This document shows positions 1-4,842 of a stretch of 7,020 nt of DNA, in pieces. The notes below the pieces were generated by a model. That model was not told the origin of the DNA. It searched no databases and saw nothing but the letters and a program-made list of their open reading frames with translations. The stretch is from positions 1-7,020 of the forward strand of contig JAUVLC010000122.1 of the NCBI GenBank assembly GCA_030595925.1, given 5' to 3'. Each line of letters opens with the position of its first letter. The stretch's first letter is position 1. Position numbers and translations under genes: made by a program. This DNA comes from Clostridia bacterium (GTDB taxonomy: Bacteria > CBDUZB01 > JAGLHV01).

Positions 1-137
1 TATCTGTTATCTGTTATCTGTTATCTGTTATCTGTTATCTGTTATCTGTTATCTGTTATCTGTTATCTGTTATCTGTTATCTGTTATCTGTTATCTGTTA
101 TCTGTTATCTGTTATCTGTTATCTGTTATCTGTTATC
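1..137. repeat. Heptanucleotide tandem array, unit TATCTGT (register TGTTATC), cut by the window edge
   Basis: Nineteen perfect copies of TATCTGT fill positions 1-133, followed by a partial TATC. Read in the rotated register TGTTATC (from position 5), the nineteenth unit ends at 137 and runs without a gap into the TATGGAC units that follow. The array has no internal variation, which suggests recent slippage or expansion. It starts at the window edge, so the true copy number is unknown. A 7-bp unit cannot keep a reading frame, and no gene overlaps it. An assembly may have collapsed or expanded it. Confidence 0.97.
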
Positions 138-234
138 TATGGACTATGGACTGTCGACTATGGACTTTTGTTTCTTTTTTTAATCTATGGACTATGGACT
201 GTCGACTATGGACTATCTTTTGTCATTTATTTTT
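138..234 (+). repeat. Heptad composite repeats downstream of pilT
   Basis: Two identical 28-bp composites, each TATGGAC (twice), TGTCGAC, then TATGGAC, lie at 138-165 and 186-213. A 20-bp T-rich stretch (166-185) separates them. After the second copy the 7-bp step continues with more diverged units, TATCTTT at 214, TGTCATT at 221 and TATTTTT at 228. The block ends 3 bp short of the pilT stop codon. This region would be the 3' untranslated part of the pilT transcript. It shows no GC-rich hairpin followed by a U-tract on the minus strand, so no terminator is called. Confidence 0.9.
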
Positions 235-237
235 TTA

Positions 238-1305
238 TCATAGCCCCTTCTTCTGAACTAATCTCTTTAAATCTGCTACATCCAATGAAGCGGCTATTGC
301 CTGGGAATAACTAATCTGGCGATGAATGTATAAATTATATAAAGATGCATTCATCGTCTGCATTCCATATTTTCCGCCTGTTTGAATAGCCATTTGAATT
401 TGTTCTATTTTTTGTTCCCGCACCAAATTTCTAATAGCCGGGGTTACGAACAACGTTTCACAGGCAAGTACCCGTCCTTTCCCACTAGCATGCAATAACA
501 ACTGTTGAGAAAAAATTGCCTGTAAAACAAAAGATAGTTGAGACCTGATTTGTGGTTGTTGATGGGGAGAAAAAACATCGATTATACGATTAACTGATTG
601 AGCGGCATCGGTAGTATGTAAAGTAGCAAAAACCAAATGCCCTGTTTCAGCAATAGTCAAAGCTGCTGATATTGTTTCTAAATCCCTCATCTCTCCGATT
701 AATATAATATCCGGGTCCTGTCGTAAAACATATTTTAAAGCAACAGAGAAAGCAGAAGTATCGCTGCCGACCTCTCTCTGATTAACAATACATTTACCAT
801 GTGGATGAACATACTCGATCGGATCTTCTATGGTTATTATATGTTGATGGCGATGTTGATTTAAATAATCAACCATTGATGCTAAAGTAGTCGTTTTACC
901 ACTTCCTGTAGGACCTGTCAATAAAACCAACCCCTTAGAAAGCTTCACAACCTCATACGCTACCGGAGGTATTCCCATTTCATCAAATGTCATTATTTTA
1001 TTAGGAATAGAACGCAAAGCCGCTCCTACAGAGCCCCGTTGTCTAAAAACATTCATTCTAATCCGGCCTATACTTTTTATCCCAAAGGATAAATCCAGTT
1101 CATCCTGACTTTCAAATTTTTCTTTCTGTTTATCAGTAAGTAAACTATAAATTAATCTTTGACAAATATCGGGGTTAAGACTGGGATAATCAAGGACAAC
1201 TATCTCACCATCAACTCTGAGAGCCGGAGGAGAACCTACTGTAAGATGTAAATCAGAGGCTTTTTTTTCCACCATCACCTGCAACAATTCTTCCATATTA
1301 ACCAT
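238..1305 (-). CDS. pilT: Type IV pilus retraction ATPase PilT
   Basis: Cytoplasmic hexameric ATPase of the secretion-ATPase superfamily that powers pilus disassembly (twitching, DNA uptake). The 355 residues match the family's usual length. An N-terminal PAS-like domain (about 1-110) opens with the typical ASDLHLTVGSPPALRVDGE. The RecA-like core follows: Walker A GPTGSGKTT (131-139), Asp box ITIEDPIEY (157-165), Walker B IILIGEMRD (200-208) and His box GHLVFATLHTTDA (222-234). AIRNLVRE (290-297) is the C-terminal retraction signature that separates PilT from PilB/GspE, and GMQTMNASL (314-322) is also typical. The ATG at 1305 is preceded by AAGGAG at 1315-1320 with a 9-nt spacer; the in-frame ATG three codons later is too far from that site. 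It starts 28 bp after the pilB stop, so the two genes are almost certainly cotranscribed. PilU is the main alternative name. Confidence 0.96.
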   Translation of the reverse strand: MVNMEELLQVMVEKKASDLHLTVGSPPALRVDGEIVVLDYPSLNPDICQRLIYSLLTDKQKEKFESQDELDLSFGIKSIGRIRMNVFRQRGSVGAALRSIPNKIMTFDEMGIPPVAYEVVKLSKGLVLLTGPTGSGKTTTLASMVDYLNQHRHQHIITIEDPIEYVHPHGKCIVNQREVGSDTSAFSVALKYVLRQDPDIILIGEMRDLETISAALTIAETGHLVFATLHTTDAAQSVNRIIDVFSPHQQPQIRSQLSFVLQAIFSQQLLLHASGKGRVLACETLFVTPAIRNLVREQKIEQIQMAIQTGGKYGMQTMNASLYNLYIHRQISYSQAIAASLDVADLKRLVQKKGL

Positions 1306-1333
1306 AAAACAAAACTCCTTTCTTTAAATGATT

Positions 1334-3079
1334 CTAATCAGCAAAAGTAACCCTCATCACTTCTTCCACTGTAGTAATACCCGCTAATAATTTTTTTACC
1401 GCTGCTTCCCTTAGTGTAAGCATTCCTTCCTCACAGGCTGCTTGTTTTACTACATGGGTAGAAGCCCGCTCTAAAATTAAATCCCTTATCCTGTCATTTA
1501 TCTCCATTACCTCATAACAGGCTAACCGGCCACGATACCCGGTATTGGTACAATTATCACAACCTTTTCCTTTATAGAGAGTAACATTATCTGCGCCACC
1601 TACCATTTCTTTCGTCACACCAAGACCAGAAACAGAATCAAAAGGTACTTCGTAAGATTCTTTACATTTTTTACAAATTACCCGCACTAATCTTTGAGCA
1701 ATTACCATAATAATAGTAGAAGAAGTTAAAAATGGTTCTATTCCCATATTATTCAAACGGGTAACGGCACCCGGGGCATCATTAGTATGTAACGTAGAAA
1801 AAACCAAATGACCGGTTAAAGCAGCATTAATAGCAATTTCCGCTGTTTCCGTATCCCGAATTTCCCCGACCATAATAACATCCGGATCCTGTCTCAAAAA
1901 AGAACGCAGTCCTGCAGCAAAGGTTAAACCAATATCCGGCTTAGCTTGTACCTGATTAATCCCTTCCAATACATACTCTACAGGGTCTTCAATAGTAACA
2001 ATATTTTTATCCGGATAATTCAAGGTAGAAAGAGTAGAATAGAGGGTAGTTGATTTACCCGAACCTGTAGGTCCGGTAACCAAAACAATTCCATAAGGAA
2101 TTTCAATGTTTTTATTATACATAGCTAATGATTTTTCTTCAAATCCTAACTTAGTCAAGTCCAAACATAAAGCCGCCGCGTCCAAAACACGCATAACAAC
2201 TTTTTCCCCGAAAGCAGTAGGTAAAATTGAAACACGCAAATCAACTTCTCTATTGCTTACCCTAATTTTAATACGTCCATCCTGAGGAAGACGCCTTTCG
2301 GCTATATCCAGATTGGACATAATTTTTATCCGGGAAACTACTGCATTTTGTAATTTTTTAGGAGGGGCTTTTGCCTGGTGTAAAACTCCATCAACCCGGT
2401 AACGAATTCGTAAAGTCTTTTCGTAAGGTTCTATATGAATATCCGAGGCTCCCATTTTAATTGCTTCACCTAAAAGTAAATTTACAATTTTAACTACCGG
2501 GGCATCTTCCGCAGCTAACGCAAGTGCAGCCACTTCCTCATCCCCTTCTGAATCACTTACTACTTCTAAATCATCCCCTTCTCCCGATTCCATTTCTTTC
2601 AAAATATCATCCATTGAACCCTTATCGGCTGATCCATAATACTTTTCAATAGCACTTTTAATTTCCGACTCGGAAGCAATAACTACGTTTACACCACAAC
2701 CGGTCATTAAACGTAAGTCATCCACTGCAAAAACATTCATCGGATCCGCCATAGCTATAGTAAGTACATTCTTTTTTTTATCAACAGGAATTACCATTTG
2801 ACGTTTGACCATACTCTCAGGAACAGACTTTATAACATCTTTTGGAATATCCCCATACTCATCTAAACTAATAAAAGAAATACCAAATTGTTTTCCTAAA
2901 AAAGCCAGAAGAACATCCTCTGAAATATATCCTCGTGCCGTTAAAATCTTACCCAACTTCATCCCTGTTTTTTTCTGTTCCTCATTGGCTTCTTTAAGCT
3001 GTTCTTTAGATATAATACCCACATCTACTAAAAGATTCCCTAATTTTTCCTTAATAACTGTTGCCGGCCTTACACCCAT
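1334..3079 (-). CDS. pilB: Type IV pilus extension ATPase PilB (GspE/PilB family)
   Basis: Cytoplasmic hexameric ATPase that drives pilin polymerisation through the PilC platform. The 581 residues fit PilB. The N-terminal MshEN domain (about 10-148) holds two 24-residue motifs of the c-di-GMP-binding type, starting at K12 and K41 and ending at Q35 and Q64. An acidic linker (about 150-185) follows, then the N2 domain around ASDIHIEPYE (211-220). The core has Walker A GPTGSGKST (336-344), Asp box VTIEDPVEY (361-369), Walker B VIMVGEIRD (401-409) and His box GHLVFSTLHTNDA (423-435). Two CxxC pairs (C469/C472 and C507/C510) form the zinc site of PilB/GspE, and GYRGR follows at 514-518. The ATG at 3079 has GGAG at 3087-3090 with a 7-nt spacer. 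A neighbouring pilT favours PilB over GspE of type II secretion. It begins 71 bp after coaD. Confidence 0.94.
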   Translation of the reverse strand: MGVRPATVIKEKLGNLLVDVGIISKEQLKEANEEQKKTGMKLGKILTARGYISEDVLLAFLGKQFGISFISLDEYGDIPKDVIKSVPESMVKRQMVIPVDKKKNVLTIAMADPMNVFAVDDLRLMTGCGVNVVIASESEIKSAIEKYYGSADKGSMDDILKEMESGEGDDLEVVSDSEGDEEVAALALAAEDAPVVKIVNLLLGEAIKMGASDIHIEPYEKTLRIRYRVDGVLHQAKAPPKKLQNAVVSRIKIMSNLDIAERRLPQDGRIKIRVSNREVDLRVSILPTAFGEKVVMRVLDAAALCLDLTKLGFEEKSLAMYNKNIEIPYGIVLVTGPTGSGKSTTLYSTLSTLNYPDKNIVTIEDPVEYVLEGINQVQAKPDIGLTFAAGLRSFLRQDPDVIMVGEIRDTETAEIAINAALTGHLVFSTLHTNDAPGAVTRLNNMGIEPFLTSSTIIMVIAQRLVRVICKKCKESYEVPFDSVSGLGVTKEMVGGADNVTLYKGKGCDNCTNTGYRGRLACYEVMEINDRIRDLILERASTHVVKQAACEEGMLTLREAAVKKLLAGITTVEEVMRVTFAD

Positions 3080-3150
3080 TTTCTTACTCCGAATTATTTA
3101 TTCAAATTATAAACTATTTTACTCTCTTAAATAAATCTATCCTAAAATAA

Positions 3151-3639
3151 TTATTTTGTCAATGCAAATTTTTTATTCAATGCTTCTTCTACAACCCCGG
3201 GAACTAATCCTTCCACTTTTCCTCCCAACCTGACAACCTCTTTTATTAAACTGGAACTCAAATAAGTATACTCCTGACTGGGCATTAAAAAAACACTCTC
3301 TATGTTGGAATATAATTTTCTATTCATTAGCGCAATTTGAAATTCATATTCAAAATCAGAAACCGCTCGCAACCCTCTAAGAATTACAAAAATATTTCTT
3401 TTCTGTAAATAATCAACCAACAATCCTTCAAACCGTTCAATCTTTACGTTGGATAACTTTCCTGCCGTTGCCTGAAGCATTTCTATTCTCTCCCGGGTAG
3501 TAAAAAGTAAATTTTTACCGGGTTTATCCACCACAGCAACCGTTATTTGATCAAACATTTGCAGTGCTCTTTTTATTATATCCAGATGACCATTAGTTAC
3601 CGGATCAAAGGTTCCCGGATAAACCACTTCTCTGTTCAT
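3151..3639 (-). CDS. coaD: Phosphopantetheine adenylyltransferase (PPAT)
   Basis: Catalyses ATP + 4'-phosphopantetheine to dephospho-CoA + pyrophosphate, the penultimate step of coenzyme A synthesis, in the cytoplasm. The protein of 162 residues has the family's standard length and a single nucleotidyltransferase domain. The ATP-binding motif is PGTFDPVTNGH (8-18), with the T/HxGH-type H18. K42, R88 and the stretch RGLRAVSDFEYE (88-99) match conserved PPAT residues. The YLSSSLIKEV segment (126-135) is the counterpart of the ISSS motif. I start at ATG 3639, which gives the usual MNREVVYPGTF beginning. A longer form from a TTG at 3654 is open, but that codon overlaps the GGAG ribosome-binding site. 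coaD leads the set ahead of pilB; a metabolic link to pili is not implied. Confidence 0.97.
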   Translation of the reverse strand: MNREVVYPGTFDPVTNGHLDIIKRALQMFDQITVAVVDKPGKNLLFTTRERIEMLQATAGKLSNVKIERFEGLLVDYLQKRNIFVILRGLRAVSDFEYEFQIALMNRKLYSNIESVFLMPSQEYTYLSSSLIKEVVRLGGKVEGLVPGVVEEALNKKFALTK

Positions 3640-3648
3640 ACCTTTACA

Positions 3649-3652
3649 CTCC
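3649..3652 (-). promoter_or_regulatory. Ribosome-binding site that decides the coaD start
   Basis: GGAG on the minus strand lies 9 nt upstream of ATG 3639. The alternative TTG (3652-3654) shares a base with this site, so it could not use it and has no good site of its own. This supports the shorter 162-residue CoaD. Confidence 0.85.
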
Positions 3653-3660
3653 AAAATAAA

Positions 3661-3689
3661 AAAGTTTTAAACTTAAAACTTTAAACTCT
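3661..3689. repeat. Near-perfect AT palindrome and short heptads upstream of coaD
   Basis: AAAGTTTTAA (3661-3670) and TTAAAACTTT (3673-3682) are exact inverted repeats with 2 nt between them. The stem would lie in the coaD leader, starting 21 bp upstream of the ATG. The same bases read as three 7-bp units: AAACTTA (3669), AAACTTT (3676) and AAACTCT (3683). The palindrome may therefore be a by-product of the heptad pattern rather than an operator. Confidence 0.6.
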
Positions 3690-3726
3690 CCGCCTTACAG
3701 ACTGGCGGACTGTCGCTCCGCTCCAG
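3690..3726. repeat. CCGCC hairpin repeat, copy 1
   Basis: CCGCC (3690-3694) and GGCGG (3704-3708) flank the 9-nt loop TTACAGACT. The unit differs by one base from copy 2 at 4115-4133. A second, overlapping stem pairs CTGGCGGA (3702-3709) with TCCG-CT-CCAG (3717-3726), leaving a 2-nt bulge. It is a GC-rich island in AT-rich DNA and part of a dispersed family also seen at 4114-4142 and 6823-6859. Confidence 0.8.
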
Positions 3727-3728
3727 CA

Positions 3729-3770
3729 ACTAATAGTTCACAGTCGATAGTCCATAGATAACAGACAAAG
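3729..3770 (-). repeat. Heptad block in reverse orientation
   Basis: Read on the minus strand, six contiguous 7-bp units appear in the order CTTTGTC, TGTTATC, TATGGAC, TATCGAC, TGTGAAC, TATTAGT. TGTTATC and TATGGAC match the plus-strand blocks exactly. This is the only clear block of the family in this orientation, so these modules can lie either way round relative to the genes. Confidence 0.85.
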
Positions 3771-3781
3771 AATAAAAAAAT

Positions 3782-3812
3782 AAATACTAAATCTGAAATA
3801 CTAAATTCTAAA
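3782..3812 (+). repeat. AAATACT-type heptads
   Basis: Four successive 7-bp units, AAATACT (3782), AAATCTG (3789), AAATACT (3796) and AAATTCT (3803), are followed by AAAC. They differ in sequence from the TATGGAC family but keep the same unit length. Confidence 0.75.
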
Positions 3813-3891
3813 CAAATTCAAAATACAAAACAAAAAAACAGGCACAAAGATAAAAGACTAATATAAAAACAAATAATAAAAACAAAATGTG

Positions 3892-3914
3892 TTTTGAACG
3901 ACTTAGCAAATTTT
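3892..3914 (+). repeat. 23-bp direct repeat, copy 1
   Basis: The core GAACGACTTAGCAAATTTT, preceded by TTTT, is identical over 23 bp to 4419-4441. Here it runs on into an imperfect hairpin: AATTTT (3909-3914), loop AGTG, AAAATT (3919-3924). An outer pairing of GCAAAT (3906-3911) with ATTTGC (3928-3933) is an alternative. A run of eight T follows at 3941-3948, but no plus-strand gene precedes it, so I do not call a terminator. Confidence 0.88.
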
Positions 3915-3982
3915 AGTGAAAATTAGCATTTGCAAACCGCTTTTTTTTAAACCTCAATTTAATCAATTTAAACTTCAAACTC

Positions 3983-4045
3983 ATATATCTGTTGTCTTTA
4001 TTCCGTTGTCTATGGACTATCGACTATGGACTGTGGACTATTTTT
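3983..4045 (+). repeat. Nine-unit heptad block
   Basis: Contiguous 7-bp steps begin at 3983: ATATATC, TGTTGTC (3990), TTTATTC (3997), CGTTGTC (4004), TATGGAC (4011), TATCGAC (4018), TATGGAC (4025), TGTGGAC (4032), TATTTTT (4039). The order, TGTTRTC-like units first and TATGGAC-like units after, is the same as at the left edge and at 4791-4832. The early units are strongly diverged yet the register holds. Confidence 0.85.
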
Positions 4046-4113
4046 TTTTACGTGCCCGCAGGGTAAAATTATGCGTCTAGAGAAAAACATATCTTACCTT
4101 TATTTTCCCCGTT

Positions 4114-4142
4114 CCCGCCTTACTGACTGGCGGACAGGCAAA
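4114..4142. repeat. CCGCC hairpin repeat, copy 2
   Basis: CCGCC (4115-4119), loop TTACTGACT, GGCGG (4129-4133). The flanks CCCGCCTTA on the left and GCGGACAGGCAAA on the right are both found in inverted orientation at 6823-6859, where a different palindrome sits between them. Confidence 0.82.
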
Positions 4143-4188
4143 CTCCCAATCTACAATTTCAAACTTCAAATTTTAAAACAAAAGACAA
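4140..4188 (+). repeat. AAACTTC-type heptads
   Basis: Seven-base steps from 4140: AAACTCC, CAATCTA (4147), CAATTTC (4154), AAACTTC (4161), AAATTTT (4168), AAAACAA (4175), AAGACAA (4182). Similar units recur at 4712-4746. Unit identity is loose, so the register is less certain than for the TATGGAC blocks. Confidence 0.6.
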
Positions 4189-4199
4189 AGAAAAAAACA

Positions 4200-4232
4200 G
4201 GCACAAAGGCATCAAGGCACAAAGGCACAAAG
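4200..4232 (+). repeat. 8-bp tandem repeat GGCACAAA
   Basis: Four units of period 8, GGCACAAA, GGCATCAA, GGCACAAA, GGCACAAA, are followed by G. A single copy with the same left flank (AAAAAAACAGGCACAAAG) is found near 3833-3849. This is a separate family from the heptads. Confidence 0.85.
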
Positions 4233-4307
4233 TTAAAAAAATAAAAATTAAAGACAACTAAAAACTTATACGCAGAATAAAACCTACGACTACCCCCCTC
4301 CTCTTAA

Positions 4308-4330
4308 TCTCCTCCCACAAGGGGAGGAGA
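4308..4330. repeat. CT-rich hairpin repeat
   Basis: TCTCCTCCC (4308-4316) and GGGAGGAGA (4322-4330) pair perfectly around the 5-nt loop ACAAG. Sequences of the kind CTCCTCCC-ACAA-GGGGAGGAG are common intergenic repeats in many bacterial genomes. No U-tract follows on either strand, so it is not called a terminator. Confidence 0.78.
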
Positions 4331-4418
4331 AACAAAAGAACAAAAAAACAACAGAACAAACTCTACAACTACAAACTAAAAAATAAATTTAAAACAAAAA
4401 AAATAAAGGTGAAATATA

Positions 4419-4441
4419 TTTTGAACGACTTAGCAAATTTT
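4419..4441 (+). repeat. 23-bp direct repeat, copy 2
   Basis: Identical to 3892-3914 and in the same orientation, 527 bp away. It lies 4 bp before the 56-bp double palindrome, whereas copy 1 continues into a different AT hairpin. Confidence 0.88.
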
Positions 4442-4445
4442 TCGC

Positions 4446-4501
4446 GTAGGGGTGGGCTTGCCCACCCTTTGAGTCTCTTGGGCGACCAAGGTCGCCCCTA
4501 C
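4446..4501. repeat. 56-bp double-palindrome element with GTAGGGG/CCCCTAC ends
   Basis: The outer ends GTAGGGG (4446-4452) and CCCCTAC (4495-4501) are exact inverted repeats. Inside are two perfect hairpins, each with an 8-bp stem and 2-nt loop: GGGTGGGC-TT-GCCCACCC (4450-4467) and GGGCGACC-AA-GGTCGCCC (4480-4497). A 12-nt spacer separates them. The layout fits a small REP/MITE-like element with no coding capacity. Related GTAGGGGCGACC-type palindromes are known in many bacterial genomes; no transposase lies nearby. Confidence 0.85.
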
Positions 4502-4651
4502 ATTTGGATAAATAGCCATATACTCGCTTCGTTCGCGTCATACATTGTCATAAACTATTTTTTGACTATTGTCTGACTACTTATGACTAATTATTAATAC
4601 TATTCGCCATTTGTCATTTACAGTCTTTTGTCTCTGTCTTTAATTTTTTTA

Positions 4652-4709
4652 AACTTATAACTAATAACTGTAGTTTCTATCTATGGACTATCGACTGTGG
4701 ACTATTCTT
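4652..4709 (+). repeat. Heptad block with AACTTAT-type then TATGGAC-type units
   Basis: AACTTAT (4652), AACTAAT (4659) and AACTGTA (4666) step by 7. After a shift of 2 bp come TATGGAC (4682), TATCGAC (4689), TGTGGAC (4696) and TATTCTT (4703). The same succession, AACTTAT units followed by TATGGAC units, recurs at 4756-4832. Confidence 0.82.
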
Positions 4710-4711
4710 TC

Positions 4712-4746
4712 AAACTCCCAAATTCAAATTCCCAACTTTAAATCCT
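4712..4746 (+). repeat. AAATTCC-type heptads
   Basis: Five successive 7-bp units: AAACTCC (4712), CAAATTC (4719), AAATTCC (4726), CAACTTT (4733), AAATCCT (4740). They belong to the same family as 4140-4188. Confidence 0.65.
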
Positions 4747-4755
4747 ATTTTTTTT

Positions 4756-4832
4756 AACTTATAACTCATAACTATTAACTTATAACTTTCTGTTATCTGT
4801 TATCTATGGACTATGGACTGTCGACTATGGAC
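4756..4832 (+). repeat. Eleven-unit, strictly in-register heptad mosaic
   Basis: Seventy-seven bases divide exactly into eleven 7-mers: AACTTAT (4756), AACTCAT (4763), AACTATT (4770), AACTTAT (4777), AACTTTC (4784), TGTTATC (4791 and 4798), TATGGAC (4805 and 4812), TGTCGAC (4819), TATGGAC (4826). The last six units are identical to 124-165. Three sequence families are thus joined without a register break. The block ends 10 bp before the stop codon of the barrel gene (4845-4843) and would be its 3' untranslated region. Confidence 0.93.
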
Positions 4833-4842
4833 TGTTCTATAA

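Larger units (their letters stand above)
3640..4842. other. 1.2-kb noncoding region packed with several repeat families
   Basis: This stretch separates the lipoprotein/barrel pair from coaD-pilB-pilT. The only sizeable open frame, a plus-strand one at 4026-4244, runs through repeats and low-complexity A-rich sequence. It lacks a ribosome-binding site and a recognisable product, so I do not call it a gene. What the region holds is listed separately: heptad blocks, CCGCC hairpins, a 23-bp direct repeat, a 56-bp double palindrome, a CT-rich hairpin and an 8-bp tandem repeat. A promoter for coaD should lie near the 3660-3800 end if coaD is not read from upstream, but I see no clear -35/-10 pair. 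Between the named repeats the DNA is A- and T-rich with no other feature I can support. Confidence 0.85.

Noticed and set aside
1-234. CRISPR array at the left edge
   Set aside because: The units are contiguous 7-mers with no spacers of 25-40 bp, and no cas genes are present.
2805-3134. Plus-strand open frame of 109 codons opposite the 5' part of pilB
   Set aside because: It lies entirely antisense to pilB and its leader, has no recognisable domain or ribosome-binding site, and is explained as a shadow frame.
3652-3654. TTG start giving a CoaD five residues longer
   Set aside because: The TTG overlaps the GGAG ribosome-binding site that serves the ATG at 3639, and the extra residues MECKG are not typical of PPAT.
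3906-3948. Intrinsic terminator: hairpin followed by eight T on the plus strand
   Set aside because: The stem is AT-rich and imperfect, 7 unpaired bases separate it from the T-run, and no plus-strand gene lies upstream.
4026-4244. Plus-strand open frame of 72 codons in the intergenic region
   Set aside because: It runs through a heptad block, a CCGCC hairpin and the GGCACAAA tandem repeat. The translation is low-complexity and Lys-rich at the end, with no ribosome-binding site.
4446-4501. Double hairpin as the terminator of the lipoprotein/barrel unit
   Set aside because: It lies more than 340 bp past the barrel stop codon and is not followed by a U-tract on the minus strand. A repeat element explains it better.
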